From Mycobacterium paraense (GTDB lineage Bacteria; Actinomycetota; Actinomycetes; Mycobacteriales; Mycobacteriaceae): 64,000 nt of DNA. The translations under genes and the position numbers were made by a program. The notes under the pieces are model-generated. The model was given only the letters and a program-made list of their open reading frames with translations, made no database searches and was not told the DNA's origin. The stretch lies in the NCBI RefSeq assembly GCF_002101815.1, contig NZ_LQPM01000003.1, forward strand, positions 62,001 through 126,000. The letters are read 5' to 3'. Every line of letters begins with the position of its first letter. Position 1 is the stretch's first letter. Of this stretch, positions 42,700 to 51,641 are shown one piece after another.

Positions 42700-42705
42700 T
42701 ATGCT
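42700..42705 (+). promoter_or_regulatory. Leaderless -10 element TATGCT
   Basis: TATGCT lies 6 bases before the GTG start of the dihydrodipicolinate-reductase-like gene. Confidence 0.55.
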
Positions 42706-42711
42706 GAGCGA

Positions 42712-43767
42712 GTGCCAAACAACTATCGCGTCGTTCAGTGGACCACCGGGAACGTCGGCAAGAGCTCGCTGCAATCCATCGCGGACAACCCCACGCTCGA
42801 ACTTGTGGGCTGTTATGCCTGGTCAGAGGCTAAGGCCGGCCGTGACGCCGGTGAGCTCGTCGGCATTGCGCCGCTGGGCGTGGCCGCCACCAACGACGTC
42901 GACGCGCTGCTCGCCCTGAAGCCGGACTGCGTCGTCTACAACCCGATGTGGATCGACGTGGACGAGCTGGTCCGCATCCTGTCCGCGGGCGTCAACGTGG
43001 TGACGACGGCCTCCTTCATCACTGGGACCAATCTGGGCGAGGGCCGCGACCGCATCGTCGAAGCCTGCCAGAAGGGCGGCTCGACGATGTTCGGCTCCGG
43101 CGTCAGCCCGGGCTTCGCCGAGCTGTTGGCCATCGTCTCGGCGATGGTGTGCAACAGGATCGACAAGGTCAGCGTGATCGAGGCGGCCGACACCACGTTC
43201 TACGACTCGCCGGACACCGAGAAGCCGGTGGGCTTCGGCCAGCCGATCAACCACCCGGACTTGCAGGAGATGGCCCGAAAGGGCACCGCCATTTTCGGCG
43301 AGGCCGTGCTGCTGGTGGCCGACGCGCTCGGCGTCGAGCTCGACGAGGTGCGTTGCGTGGCCGAATTCGCCCAGACCACAGCCGATCTCGAGATGGCCTC
43401 CTGGACGATCGCCGCGGGATGCGTCGCCGGCGTCTACATCAGCTGGCAGGGCATCGTCAACGGCAAGACCCTGATCGACCTCAACGTGCGGTGGCGCAAG
43501 GGGCAGACGCTCGAGCCCGATTGGAAGATCGAGCAGGATGGCTGGGTCATCCAGATCGACGGGCAGCCGACGGTGACCACCAAGGTCGGCTTCCTGCCGC
43601 CGCCGTACTTCCAGGCCGAGACCATCGCCGACTTCATGGCGCTCGGACACATCATGACGGCGTTGCCCGTCATCAACGCGATCCCGGCCGTCGTCGCCGC
43701 CCCGCCCGGCATCGTCACGTACGCCGACCTGCCGCTCACCCTTCCCCGGGGTTTCGCGAAGGTCTAA
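42712..43767 (+). CDS. Dihydrodipicolinate reductase-like NAD(P)H-dependent oxidoreductase
   Basis: 351 residues. N-terminal Rossmann motif VVQWTTGNVGKSSLQSI and a C-terminal domain with GVSPGFAELLAIVSAMVCN. Belongs to a family abundant in mycobacteria and related to 2,4-diaminopentanoate dehydrogenase; it is not the lysine-pathway DapB. Substrate unknown, possibly lipid or sterol derived. GTG start supported by the -10 upstream. Confidence 0.82.
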   Translation: MPNNYRVVQWTTGNVGKSSLQSIADNPTLELVGCYAWSEAKAGRDAGELVGIAPLGVAATNDVDALLALKPDCVVYNPMWIDVDELVRILSAGVNVVTTASFITGTNLGEGRDRIVEACQKGGSTMFGSGVSPGFAELLAIVSAMVCNRIDKVSVIEAADTTFYDSPDTEKPVGFGQPINHPDLQEMARKGTAIFGEAVLLVADALGVELDEVRCVAEFAQTTADLEMASWTIAAGCVAGVYISWQGIVNGKTLIDLNVRWRKGQTLEPDWKIEQDGWVIQIDGQPTVTTKVGFLPPPYFQAETIADFMALGHIMTALPVINAIPAVVAAPPGIVTYADLPLTLPRGFAKV

Positions 43768-45083
43768 CCGTCGCCCGACGCCGCCGTCGCCGTTGCCGCC
43801 CGACGCCGAGCGGGCTTGGCGTAGGTCGCGCCCAGCTGCGGCACCTCGAGCGGGCCCTGGTGGCGGGCGGCCGCGATGGCGTTGCGCAACGGGCTGGCCA
43901 AACCGGCGAACGATCCCATGTCGAACAGCAACGGCGTCAGCAGCCGGTTGTGGACGAACCCGAACGCGCTGCCGGATTCCGGGTCCGCCCAGCCGAGGGT
44001 TCCGCCCAAGCCCACGTGACCGAAACCCTTGAGCAGGCCGGGCACCGGCGACTCGTGGTAGCCCAGGTGAAATGGCATGGGCACCACCATGTTTGCGTCG
44101 GGCCACTTGCGTCGCGGTTCACCCGTCAGGCCGCGTGCCAACTGTTCGGACAGGTATTTCTTGCCGTCGATCCGGCCGCCGTTGGCCAGCACGGCGTACA
44201 TCTTGGCCAGGCCGCGGCCGGTCACCACGCCGTTGGCCGCTGGCACCTCGCCGTCGAGAAATCCGGTGTCGCCCTTGATAAGCGAGATGACACCCGGGAA
44301 GTACATCGCTCCGAGCGCGCCGGAGAACGGCAGGCCCGCCAGTTTCGGCACGACGAAATTGAACACCGGGGCGCGCAGTCGGCCCTGCGGCAACAGAATC
44401 TGCGCCGGTCTCGTCGGCGACCCTTCGGGGGGACGTCCGAGGTGCAGACCGTCGGTGTTGAGCGGACGCGCGATCTCCTGGCGGATCAGCTCGCGCATGC
44501 CCTTGCCCGTCACCGCCCGGGCGATGCCGGAGAGCAGCCATCCGTAGGTGAGCGCGTGATACGCCTGCACGCCGCGCAGATGGTCGACGGGTGCGGCGGC
44601 CAGCTTCTCCTCCATCAGGAGGTGGTCCATCAGCTCCGCCTTGCTGACGCCCCGCAGGTGCGACAAACCGGATCGGTGCCGCAGGACGTCGCGGACGGTG
44701 ATGTCGGCCTTGCCGTTGGCCGCGAATTCGGGCCAGTAGTCGGCGACGGGATCGTCGTAGGACAGCAGGCCCCGGTCGGCCAGGCGGTGAATCACGGTCG
44801 ACGCGACGCCCTTGGTCGCCGAGAACACCATCGCGCCGGTGTCGGCGGTCCAGCGCTCGGTGCCGGCGCGGTCGGACCAGCCCGTCCAGACGTCGACGAC
44901 GGGCACGCCGTCGATGTAGACGGTCAGCGCTCCCCCGCCGAACCGGCGGCCGGGGAACAGCCGCGCGAAGATCCCGATCACGTTGGCGAAGTGCGGGTCG
45001 GCGGCCCCGGACACGCCGCGTGGCAAGCCGTCGTCGGTCACCAGCAGGGCCGATCCGCGACGAGAGGCCATCACGCGAATCAA
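43764..45083 (-). CDS. Serine beta-lactamase-like hydrolase/esterase
   Basis: 439 residues of the class C beta-lactamase/EstB family. Nucleophile S88 and K91 in VFSATKGVAS, a YHALTYGWLLSG segment with the catalytic Tyr (near 183-189), and HVGLGGTLGWADPESG in place of the KTG motif. No signal peptide. Mycobacterial members (LipE/LipL-like) act as esterases or lipases on acyl substrates. Convergent with the preceding gene by a 4-base overlap. The first in-frame ATG is used; MASRRGS 12 bases later is an alternative. Confidence 0.82.
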   Translation of the reverse strand: MIRVMASRRGSALLVTDDGLPRGVSGAADPHFANVIGIFARLFPGRRFGGGALTVYIDGVPVVDVWTGWSDRAGTERWTADTGAMVFSATKGVASTVIHRLADRGLLSYDDPVADYWPEFAANGKADITVRDVLRHRSGLSHLRGVSKAELMDHLLMEEKLAAAPVDHLRGVQAYHALTYGWLLSGIARAVTGKGMRELIRQEIARPLNTDGLHLGRPPEGSPTRPAQILLPQGRLRAPVFNFVVPKLAGLPFSGALGAMYFPGVISLIKGDTGFLDGEVPAANGVVTGRGLAKMYAVLANGGRIDGKKYLSEQLARGLTGEPRRKWPDANMVVPMPFHLGYHESPVPGLLKGFGHVGLGGTLGWADPESGSAFGFVHNRLLTPLLFDMGSFAGLASPLRNAIAAARHQGPLEVPQLGATYAKPARRRAATATAASGDG

Positions 45084-45114
45084 GCTATCAGCTGGGAAAA
45101 GCCCCGGACACCAC

Positions 45115-45276
45115 TCACTCCAGGGGGTGGTCGGCCTGTTCGCCGGGCGGTTTCTCGGGAGGCTGGGCGTTCAGCCACTTTCTGAGCCGAAGCAGCTGAT
45201 TGACCACCATGCCGATGCCCAGCAACATCAGCGTCGCGACGATCGCCACCACGATTGCGGTGCCCACGCACTCCAT
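45115..45276 (-). CDS. Small single-pass membrane protein
   Basis: 53 residues: one membrane helix (AIVVAIVATLMLLGIGMVV) then a basic patch (RLRKWLN) and a Pro/Glu-rich tail. No known family. Start uncertain; GTG codons further upstream would run into the divergent CsbD gene's promoter. Confidence 0.5.
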   Translation of the reverse strand: MECVGTAIVVAIVATLMLLGIGMVVNQLLRLRKWLNAQPPEKPPGEQADHPLE

Positions 45277-45336
45277 GATGACAGCCACGGCGAGCTGCAG
45301 TTTCAAGATCGCCCAACGATGGGTAGTCACAGCAGC

Positions 45337-45510
45337 ATGAGTGGCGCAGACAAGATGAAGAACAAGATCGAGGATCTCGGCGGCCGGGCCAAGGAGGCGA
45401 TCGGCCGGGCCAGCGGTGACCCCGAGACCCGGGACGAGGGCCGCGCCGATCAGGCGAAGTCGAGCCTGAAGGACGCCGGCGAAAAGGTGAAGGACGCGTT
45501 CAAGAAGTAA
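45337..45510 (+). CDS. CsbD-like stress protein
   Basis: 57 residues, strongly charged and helical: MKNKIEDLGGRAKEAIGRAS, then GRADQAKSSLKDAGEKVKD. This is the CsbD family, commonly induced by general stress and controlled by alternative sigma factors. Intrinsically flexible. Divergent from the small membrane protein. Confidence 0.85.
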   Translation: MSGADKMKNKIEDLGGRAKEAIGRASGDPETRDEGRADQAKSSLKDAGEKVKDAFKK

Positions 45511-45620
45511 GTGATCGCTGACCAGCGGGTCTGCCGGTGACGGCCGACGGCCCGCTGGTCTTTCCTTGTCGATCGCCCGTCCATACCGCACTTGGCGCCG
45601 AATATGGGTAAAAGGACACG

Positions 45621-46325
45621 ATGATGCGAAGGCCTACGAACATGCGCCGATACACGACACCCCTGGCAGCGACGGCGGTGGCGGCCGCCTTCGCGCTGTT
45701 CGGCACGCCCGCCCCCGCCGCGTCCGCGGATCCGTGTCCCGATGTCGAGGTGGTGTTCGCGCGCGGCTCGGGCGAACCACCCGGTGTCGGGGGCGTCGGC
45801 GGGTCTTTCGTCGACGCGCTGCGCGAGCAGCTCGGCACCCGATCGCTCGGCGTGTATGCGGTCAACTACCCCGCGAGCACCGACTTCTCCAACCCCGGTT
45901 TCCCGGCGACCGTCATCGACGGCATCCGCGACGCCGGTACCCACATCGAGTCGATGGCGAAAAACTGCCCGAACACCAAGGAAGTGCTGGGCGGGTATTC
46001 GCAGGGCGCCGCGGTGGCCGGTTTCACCACCTCGGCCGCCGTGCCGGCGGGCGTACCGGCTTCCGCGGTGCCCCCGCCGATGCCACCGGAGATCGCGAAC
46101 CACGTCGCGGCGGTCACGCTGTTCGGGACGCCGTCGGGCCCGTGGCTGCAGAAGTACGGCGCACCGGTGATCACCATCGGCCCGCTGTATCAGCCCAAGA
46201 CGCTGGAGTTGTGCGCGCCGGGCGACGGGATCTGCGGTGACGGCAACGACGCCTTCGCGCATATGTCCTATCCGCTGAACGGGATGACGGCCCAAGCCGC
46301 GACCTACGCCGCAAGCCATTTGTAG
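45621..46325 (+). CDS. Secreted cutinase-family lipase/esterase (Rv3724-like)
   Basis: 234 residues with a signal peptide (about 1-36, PAASADPC). Catalytic S127 in LGGYSQGAAV, Asp and His in the C-terminal GDGICGDGNDAFAHMSY, and four cysteines forming the two usual disulphides. Mycobacterial cutinases hydrolyse acyl esters and phospholipids. In M. tuberculosis the matching gene is split as Rv3724A/B; here it is intact. Start could be MRRYTTPL, 21 bases later. Confidence 0.88.
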   Translation: MMRRPTNMRRYTTPLAATAVAAAFALFGTPAPAASADPCPDVEVVFARGSGEPPGVGGVGGSFVDALREQLGTRSLGVYAVNYPASTDFSNPGFPATVIDGIRDAGTHIESMAKNCPNTKEVLGGYSQGAAVAGFTTSAAVPAGVPASAVPPPMPPEIANHVAAVTLFGTPSGPWLQKYGAPVITIGPLYQPKTLELCAPGDGICGDGNDAFAHMSYPLNGMTAQAATYAASHL

Positions 46326-46344
46326 CGCCGTGCAGAATCGCACC

Positions 46345-47331
46345 ATGCACGTTCTGGTCACGGGCGGGACGGGATTCGTGGGCGGGTGGACCGCCAAGGC
46401 AATCGCCGACGCCGGGCACTCCATCCGGTTCCTGGTGCGCAACCCCGATCGGCTGCACACCTCGGTGGCCAAGCTGGGCGTCGACGTCTCGGACTTCGCC
46501 GTCGGGGACATCACCGATCGCGTGTCGGTGCGGGAGGCCCTGCGCGGCTGCGACGCCGTCGTGCACAGCGCCGCCCTGGTGGCCGTCGACCCCCGGCAGA
46601 CCAACGAGATGCTGACCACGAACATGCAGGGCGCGCAGAACGTCCTCGGCCAGTCAGTCGAGCTGGGCCTGGACCCGATCATTCACGTGTCCAGCTTCAC
46701 CGCGCTGTTTCATCCGGGCTTGGAGACGCTGACCGCGGACCTGCCGGTCGTCGGCGGGGCGGACGGATACGGCACGTCCAAGGCGCAGGTCGAAATCTAT
46801 GCGCGCGGACTGCAGGACGCCGGCGCGCCGGTGAACATCACCTATCCCGGCATGGTGCTCGGCCCGCCGGTCGGAAACCAGTTCGGCGAGGCCGGCGAGG
46901 GCGTCAAGGCGGCGGTGCAGATGCACGCGATCCCGGGGCGCAGCGCGGCCTGGTTGATCGTCGACGCCCGCGACCTGGCCGCGTTGCATGCGGCGCTCCT
47001 GGAGCCCGGGCGCGGGCCGCGCCGCTACACCGCGGGCGGGCATCGCGTCCCCGCGGCCGAGCTCGCGACGATGCTCGGCGAGGTCGCCGGGACCCCGATG
47101 GTCGCGGTTCCCATCCCGGACACCGCGCTGCGCGTGGCCGGGGCCGTCATGGACCGGGCGGGCCGGTTCCTGCCGTTCGACACGCCTTTCACATCCGCGG
47201 GCATGCAGTACTACACGCAGATGCCGGCGTCGGATGATTCGCCCAGCGAGCGGGAACTCGGCATCACCTATCGCGACCCGAAGGAAACCGTCGCCGACAC
47301 CTTCGCGGCCCTGCGGGCCGCGGACAGCTGA
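46345..47331 (+). CDS. NAD(P)-dependent epimerase/dehydratase (Rv3725-like)
   Basis: 328 residues, extended short-chain dehydrogenase fold. Coenzyme motif VTGGTGFVGGW (residues 5-15) and the SSF...YGTSKAQVE pair of active-site segments, with Tyr-x-x-x-Lys as YGTSK. Related to 3-beta-hydroxysteroid and dihydroflavonol dehydrogenases. Follows the cutinase gene after 19 bases, so probably co-transcribed. A GTG 15 bases upstream is an alternative start. Confidence 0.82.
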   Translation: MHVLVTGGTGFVGGWTAKAIADAGHSIRFLVRNPDRLHTSVAKLGVDVSDFAVGDITDRVSVREALRGCDAVVHSAALVAVDPRQTNEMLTTNMQGAQNVLGQSVELGLDPIIHVSSFTALFHPGLETLTADLPVVGGADGYGTSKAQVEIYARGLQDAGAPVNITYPGMVLGPPVGNQFGEAGEGVKAAVQMHAIPGRSAAWLIVDARDLAALHAALLEPGRGPRRYTAGGHRVPAAELATMLGEVAGTPMVAVPIPDTALRVAGAVMDRAGRFLPFDTPFTSAGMQYYTQMPASDDSPSERELGITYRDPKETVADTFAALRAADS

Positions 47332-47336
47332 ACCGT

Positions 47337-47391
47337 GAAAGTGCAACTACGGGCGCCCGCTCTCGGGACACGTGTTGCCAGTTGCACTTTC
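47337..47391. repeat. 12-bp inverted repeat between the Rv3725- and Rv3726-like genes
   Basis: GAAAGTGCAACT (47337-47348) recurs inverted as AGTTGCACTTTC (47380-47391) around a 31-base GC-rich centre. It fills the intergenic gap and may be a terminator hairpin, operator or dispersed element. Confidence 0.65.
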
Positions 47392-47417
47392 GCGGGGGCG
47401 CGAGGACGATCCGAAGG

Positions 47418-48581
47418 ATGAAGTCCGTCACCTGCACCAACGCGAAGCTCGAAGTGGTCGACACGCCGACCCCCACCCCGGCGAAGGGCCAGCTGCTGAT
47501 CGAGGTCCTCAGGTGCGGCATCTGCGGGTCGGACCTGCATGCGCGCCACCACTGCGACGAACTCGCCGACGTGATGGTCGAATCGGGGTACGACGCGTTC
47601 ATGCGGTCGAATCAGTCGGTCGTTTTCGGGCACGAATTCTGTGGCGAGGTAGTCGATTACGGCCCCGGCACACGCAAGGCCCCGCGGCCCGGAACGCGTG
47701 TTGTCGCCCTGCCGCTGCTGCGCCGCGGCAAGGAGGTGCACGGCATCGGCCTGTCGACGATGGCGCCGGGCGCCTATGCCGAGCAACTCCTCGTCGAGCA
47801 GTCGCTGGCCATTCCCGTGCCCAACGGGCTGACCCCCGAGGTGGCCGCCCTCACCGAGCCGATGGCCGTCGGCTGGCACGCGGTCCGGCGCGGCGAGGTC
47901 GGAAAGGGTGACGTCGCCATCGTGATCGGTTGCGGGCCAATCGGTCTCGCGGTGATCTGCATGCTCAAGGCGCACGGCGTGCGCACCGTGGTCGCCAGCG
48001 ACTTCGCACCGGGTCGGCGCGCGCTGGCCACCGCCTGCGGGGCCGACGTCGTCGTCGATCCCGCGCAGGACTCGCCCTACACGACGGACGCGAGCCGTAA
48101 ACACTTGAAGGGCGTCGTCGAGGCGTTCGACTTGGCGGTCGGCACGATCGAGAAGCTGCAGCGCCTGCGGCTGCCCTGGTGGCACATCTGGCGCGCCGCC
48201 GAGGCCGCCGGCGCCGCGACGCCCAAGCACCCCGTCATCTTCGAATGCGTCGGTGTCCCAGGGATTATCGACGGCATCATCGCGAGCGCGCCGCTGTTCT
48301 CGCGCGTCGTCGTGGTCGGGGTCTGCATGGGCTCGGACCAGCTCCGGCCGGCGATGGCGATCAACAAGGAGATCGACCTTCGGTTCGTGCTCGGCTACAC
48401 CCCGCCGGAGTTCCGCGACACGCTGCACATGCTGGCCGACGGCAAGGTCAACGTCGCGCCACTGATCACCGGGACGGTCGGGCTGGGCGGCGTCGAGGCC
48501 GCGTTCGACGCGCTCGGCGATCCCGAGGCGCACGCGAAGATCCTCATCGACCCCCGCAGCGACGCTATTCAGCCGGCGTGA
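47418..48581 (+). CDS. Zinc-binding alcohol dehydrogenase family protein (Rv3726-like)
   Basis: 387 residues of the medium-chain dehydrogenase family. Catalytic zinc ligands C33 (RCGICGSDLH) and the GHEF histidine-glutamate, coenzyme motif VIGCGPIGLAV. The lobe that normally has four structural-zinc cysteines reads RVVALPLLRRGKEVHGIG and lacks them. The HLKGVVEAFDLAVGTIEKLQ insertion is unusual. Substrate unknown. Start at MKSVTCTN; a reading 36 bases earlier would begin inside the inverted repeat. Confidence 0.82.
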   Translation: MKSVTCTNAKLEVVDTPTPTPAKGQLLIEVLRCGICGSDLHARHHCDELADVMVESGYDAFMRSNQSVVFGHEFCGEVVDYGPGTRKAPRPGTRVVALPLLRRGKEVHGIGLSTMAPGAYAEQLLVEQSLAIPVPNGLTPEVAALTEPMAVGWHAVRRGEVGKGDVAIVIGCGPIGLAVICMLKAHGVRTVVASDFAPGRRALATACGADVVVDPAQDSPYTTDASRKHLKGVVEAFDLAVGTIEKLQRLRLPWWHIWRAAEAAGAATPKHPVIFECVGVPGIIDGIIASAPLFSRVVVVGVCMGSDQLRPAMAINKEIDLRFVLGYTPPEFRDTLHMLADGKVNVAPLITGTVGLGGVEAAFDALGDPEAHAKILIDPRSDAIQPA

Positions 48582-48951
48582 TCTCCAGCCCCACGTGCAC
48601 CTTGTCGATGCCGCCCCGCACGATCGAGTGGGCGTAGAACCACCACGCGTGGTACCAGTACCGCTTCAGCACGGCGTTGTAGACCCGCCGAGTCTCGGAC
48701 TTCGGCAGTACCCGGGCGATCCCTTCGACCGGTTCGCTCTTGGGCTTGCCCAGCGCCGCGCTGCGGGCGATCGTCACCCGGGGCGTGTTCTTGATCCGCC
48801 TGACCTTCCACGACCCGTCATCGGTGATGACCAGCAGCTTGTCGCCGTCCGGCACTCCCCAGATCGGTGTCGGCTTGGGACGGCCGTCCTTGGTGAACGT
48901 GGTCAACAGTAGGTACTTGGACGAGATGACGTCCTGGAAGCGGAGAGGCAC
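48565..48951 (-). CDS. PPOX-class F420/FMN-binding split-barrel protein
   Basis: 128 residues. The split-barrel core begins SSKYLLLTTFTKDGRPKPTP followed by IWGVPDGDKLLVITDDGSWK and KNTPRVTIARS, the pattern of mycobacterial PPOX-class proteins that use F420 or flavin. Enzymatic role unknown. GTG start. Overlaps the end of the convergent dehydrogenase by 17 bases. Confidence 0.8.
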   Translation of the reverse strand: MPLRFQDVISSKYLLLTTFTKDGRPKPTPIWGVPDGDKLLVITDDGSWKVRRIKNTPRVTIARSAALGKPKSEPVEGIARVLPKSETRRVYNAVLKRYWYHAWWFYAHSIVRGGIDKVHVGLEITPAE

Positions 48952-48988
48952 GGCAGAACAGTTCCCCGCGGGCGCGACTTCCTAACCC

Positions 48989-49693
48989 TCAGGTGTTGCG
49001 CCCGCCGTTGACGCCGAGGATCTGGCCGGTGATGTAGCCGGCCTCCTCGGAGGCGAAGAACGCGCACGCGGCGGCGATGTCCTCCGGCCTGCCCACCCGG
49101 CGCACCGGCGTGCGCGCGATGTGGTCCTCCACCGTGCCGCCCAGCAGCTGCCGGCGCTCGGCGGCGCGCAGCATCGGCGTGTCGATGAACCCCGGCGGAA
49201 CCGCGTTCACGGTAATTCCGCTCGGCCCGTATTCGAGGGCCAGCGATTTCGTGAGGCCGTTCACCGCGGACTTGGCCGCCACGTAGTGGGCCATGAACGG
49301 CTGCCCCGAATGCGTGCTGGACGACGAAATGTTGACGATGCGGCCCCAACCCGCCTCGACCATGTCGGGCAGGGCGGCCTGAATCGTGTGGAACACGCCG
49401 TTGAGGTTGACGTCGATCACCTTCGACCATTCCTCGAAGGACATGCCCAGGAATTTCTTGAAGCCTTCGACGCCGGCCGCGTTGACCAGCACCAGGATCG
49501 GGCCGAGCGCGTCCCGGATCGCCGACATGGCGGCTTCGACCTGCGCGCGATCGGTCACGTCCGCGACGTAGCCGAACCCGTCGTCGGTGGGCGACAGGTC
49601 GATGACCGCCACCCGAAATCCGTCGCTGCGCAATCGCTCCGCGACGGCCCGGCCGATCCCGGACGCGCCGCCGGTCACCACCGCAGTCTTCAC
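48989..49693 (-). CDS. Short-chain dehydrogenase/reductase under TetR control
   Basis: 234 residues. Coenzyme motif TGGASGIGRAVAE, NAAGVEG, catalytic S in ISSSSTHSG, YVAAKSAV (Tyr/Lys) and the C-terminal NGGRNT. FabG-like. Preferred start is the GTG giving VKTAVVTGG, with AGGAAGG upstream; in-frame starts further out lengthen a non-conserved N-terminus. Divergent from a TetR gene whose operator lies between them. Confidence 0.85.
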   Translation of the reverse strand: MKTAVVTGGASGIGRAVAERLRSDGFRVAVIDLSPTDDGFGYVADVTDRAQVEAAMSAIRDALGPILVLVNAAGVEGFKKFLGMSFEEWSKVIDVNLNGVFHTIQAALPDMVEAGWGRIVNISSSSTHSGQPFMAHYVAAKSAVNGLTKSLALEYGPSGITVNAVPPGFIDTPMLRAAERRQLLGGTVEDHIARTPVRRVGRPEDIAAACAFFASEEAGYITGQILGVNGGRNT

Positions 49694-49800
49694 GCGCACC
49701 CACCTTCCTGAGCGACCGCCCAGCATCGGGCTTGACACTGCCTATCACCCCCGCGCGACGAGGGTCAAGTGCGGCCGCTCCGGTTGCGGCGGGCGGTTGA

Positions 49801-49820
49801 TTTTTGGCGATCGCCCAATT
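49801..49820. promoter_or_regulatory. TetR operator, imperfect copy (TTGGCGATCGCCCAA)
   Basis: The core GGCGATCGCC with flanking TT/AA matches the perfect palindrome at 52495-52512 upstream of another SDR gene. It lies between the divergent SDR (48989) and TetR genes and directly abuts the TetR gene's -10. Confidence 0.7.
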
Positions 49821-49826
49821 TAGGGT
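49821..49826 (+). promoter_or_regulatory. Leaderless -10 element TAGGGT of the TetR gene
   Basis: TAGGGT lies 6 bases before ATG 49833 and touches the operator, so a bound repressor would block it. Confidence 0.6.
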
Positions 49827-49832
49827 CCGTTG

Positions 49833-50408
49833 ATGGCCAGGGAGTCCACCACGCGGGACATGCTGATCGACGCGACGAGTCGAATCATGGTCGAGGAGGG
49901 TTACGCCGCGGCCACATCGCGGCGGGTCGCCGCCGAAGCCGGGGTCAAACCGGCGTTGGTGCACTACTACTTCCCGACGATGGACGAGCTGTATCTGGAC
50001 GTCTTCCGCCGGGGCGCCGCCACCTACCTGGAACGCCAGCGCGAGGCGCTGGCCTCCGAGAAGCCCCTGCACGCCTTCTGGGAGACGCTCGTCGAACCCA
50101 AGGACGCCCGGCTGCTGCTGGAGTTCATGGGGCTTGCCAACCACCGCAAGGAGATCCGGGCGGAGATCTCCGCGTGGCAGGACCGGTGGCGGGAGATGCA
50201 GATCACCGCGCTCAACTTCATCGTCCGCGAGCACGGCCTGGACACAAGCGAATTCCCGCCCGCGGGCATCGCGGTGGTCATCGCCGCGGTCGGGCGCACC
50301 CTGATCCTCGAGCAGACGCTCGGCACCAAGGGCGGCCATGACGAGGCCGTCGCGCTGGTCAACCGGTTCCTGGACCGGTTCGAGATGCCGACCAAGCGGC
50401 GGGATTGA
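49833..50408 (+). CDS. TetR-family regulator of the SDR/P450 cluster
   Basis: 191 residues. HTH in residues 8-55 (RDMLIDATSRIMVEEGYAAA, then SRRVAAEAGVKPALVHYYF), ligand-binding helices after. ATG 6 bases after TAGGGT. The gene is surrounded by two SDR genes and a P450 and its promoter carries the same palindrome as the distal SDR promoter, so it probably represses all of them and itself. The inducer may be the lipid or sterol-like compound that these enzymes process. Confidence 0.87.
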   Translation: MARESTTRDMLIDATSRIMVEEGYAAATSRRVAAEAGVKPALVHYYFPTMDELYLDVFRRGAATYLERQREALASEKPLHAFWETLVEPKDARLLLEFMGLANHRKEIRAEISAWQDRWREMQITALNFIVREHGLDTSEFPPAGIAVVIAAVGRTLILEQTLGTKGGHDEAVALVNRFLDRFEMPTKRRD

Positions 50409-50425
50409 CCCGACCTAGGGCAGCA

Positions 50426-51628
50426 CTAGGGCAGCACGACCCGCAGGTGCTCCCAGCCGCGGACCGTCGACGTTGACGCCAATTGCGCCGTGTCGTAATC
50501 GATGTCCCACTCCGGCCAGCGGTTGAGGATCTCGTCGAGGGCGACGCGACCCTCGAGCCGAGCCAGGTTGGCCCCGAGGCAGTAATGCACGCCCTTGCCG
50601 AAGGTGATGTGCGAGATGTTGTCGCGGCGGATGTTGAACGTATCGGGGTCGGCATAGCGACGGTGGTCGCGATTGGCCGCGCCGAACAGCAGCAGCATGG
50701 CGCTGCCGGCGGGAACCGTCCTGCCGTAGCACTCGAAATCCTTTGCCATCCAACGGGCGACGTGGGGTCCGGTGGGTTCGAACCGCAGCGTCTCGTCGAC
50801 GGTCCGGGTCAGCAGCGACCGGTCTTGGTAGACCTCGCGCCGCTGATCCGGGTGCTCGGCGAGCACCTTGGCCAGCCAGCCGATCAGCCGTCCGGTGGTC
50901 TCGTTTCCGGCGCCCGCGACCACCTGGGTGTAATGCAGCACCTCTTTGCGCGTCAGCTTTCGGTGCACCCCGTTGTCGTCGTCGAACTCGACGTTGAGCA
51001 GCTGGGTCATCAGGTCGTCGGAGGGGTTCTTGGACCGCCATTCGACGTAGTCGGCGTAGATGCGGCCGTCGGCGATGGAGTCGGCGTCGGCGACCTTCAT
51101 CGGTGTGCCCGGCTTGGTGCGCAGGTTGGCGTCATTGGCGTCGCGGACCGAAACCTGTTCGGACTCGGGGATTCCCAGCAGCATCCCGATCACCCGCATC
51201 GGCATCATCGACGCGAGTTCGGCGATGATGTCGAAGCCCCCCGACCCGACGAGCGGATCGAGGCACCGCACGCAGTACCGGCGGATCTGGTCTTCGAGCT
51301 CGGCCATCCGGCGCGGGGTGAACACCCGCGACATCAGGCCGCGGAGCCTGGTGTGCTCGGGCGGATCCTGGAACATCATCACGCCGCCGGGCATGTCGAA
51401 TTTCGACTGAATCAACTCGAGGATGTCGCTGCGGCGATTGGAGAACACCTCCCAGTTGGCCAAGGCGCGCTCGACGTCGGAATGCCTTGATATGGCCCAG
51501 AAGTCGTACCGCTCGTTGTAGTAGAGCGGCGCCTCTTCGCGCAGCCGCGCATAGGTCGGATACGGGTCGGCGATGATGCCGGTGTCGTAGGGGTCGTAGT
51601 AGACGTCGGTGTCGCTGGTGACGGTCAT
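50426..51628 (-). CDS. Cytochrome P450
   Basis: 400 residues, normal length for a soluble bacterial P450. I-helix AGAGNETTGRL, ExxR as DETLRFEP, and the haem loop FGKGVHYCLGANLAR with the cysteine ligand C350. Monooxygenase of unknown substrate. AAGGAAACATCG precedes the ATG. It follows the mycofactocin-type SDR gene with 13 bases between, so the two are co-transcribed from the palindromic operator at 52.5 kb. Confidence 0.93.
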   Translation of the reverse strand: MTVTSDTDVYYDPYDTGIIADPYPTYARLREEAPLYYNERYDFWAISRHSDVERALANWEVFSNRRSDILELIQSKFDMPGGVMMFQDPPEHTRLRGLMSRVFTPRRMAELEDQIRRYCVRCLDPLVGSGGFDIIAELASMMPMRVIGMLLGIPESEQVSVRDANDANLRTKPGTPMKVADADSIADGRIYADYVEWRSKNPSDDLMTQLLNVEFDDDNGVHRKLTRKEVLHYTQVVAGAGNETTGRLIGWLAKVLAEHPDQRREVYQDRSLLTRTVDETLRFEPTGPHVARWMAKDFECYGRTVPAGSAMLLLFGAANRDHRRYADPDTFNIRRDNISHITFGKGVHYCLGANLARLEGRVALDEILNRWPEWDIDYDTAQLASTSTVRGWEHLRVVLP

Positions 51629-51641
51629 CGATGTTTCCTTA

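Noticed and set aside
42823..45185. Long frames on both strands opposite the DapB-like and beta-lactamase-like genes
   Set aside because: Low-complexity Arg/Gly/His/Val translations mirroring real genes on the other strand.
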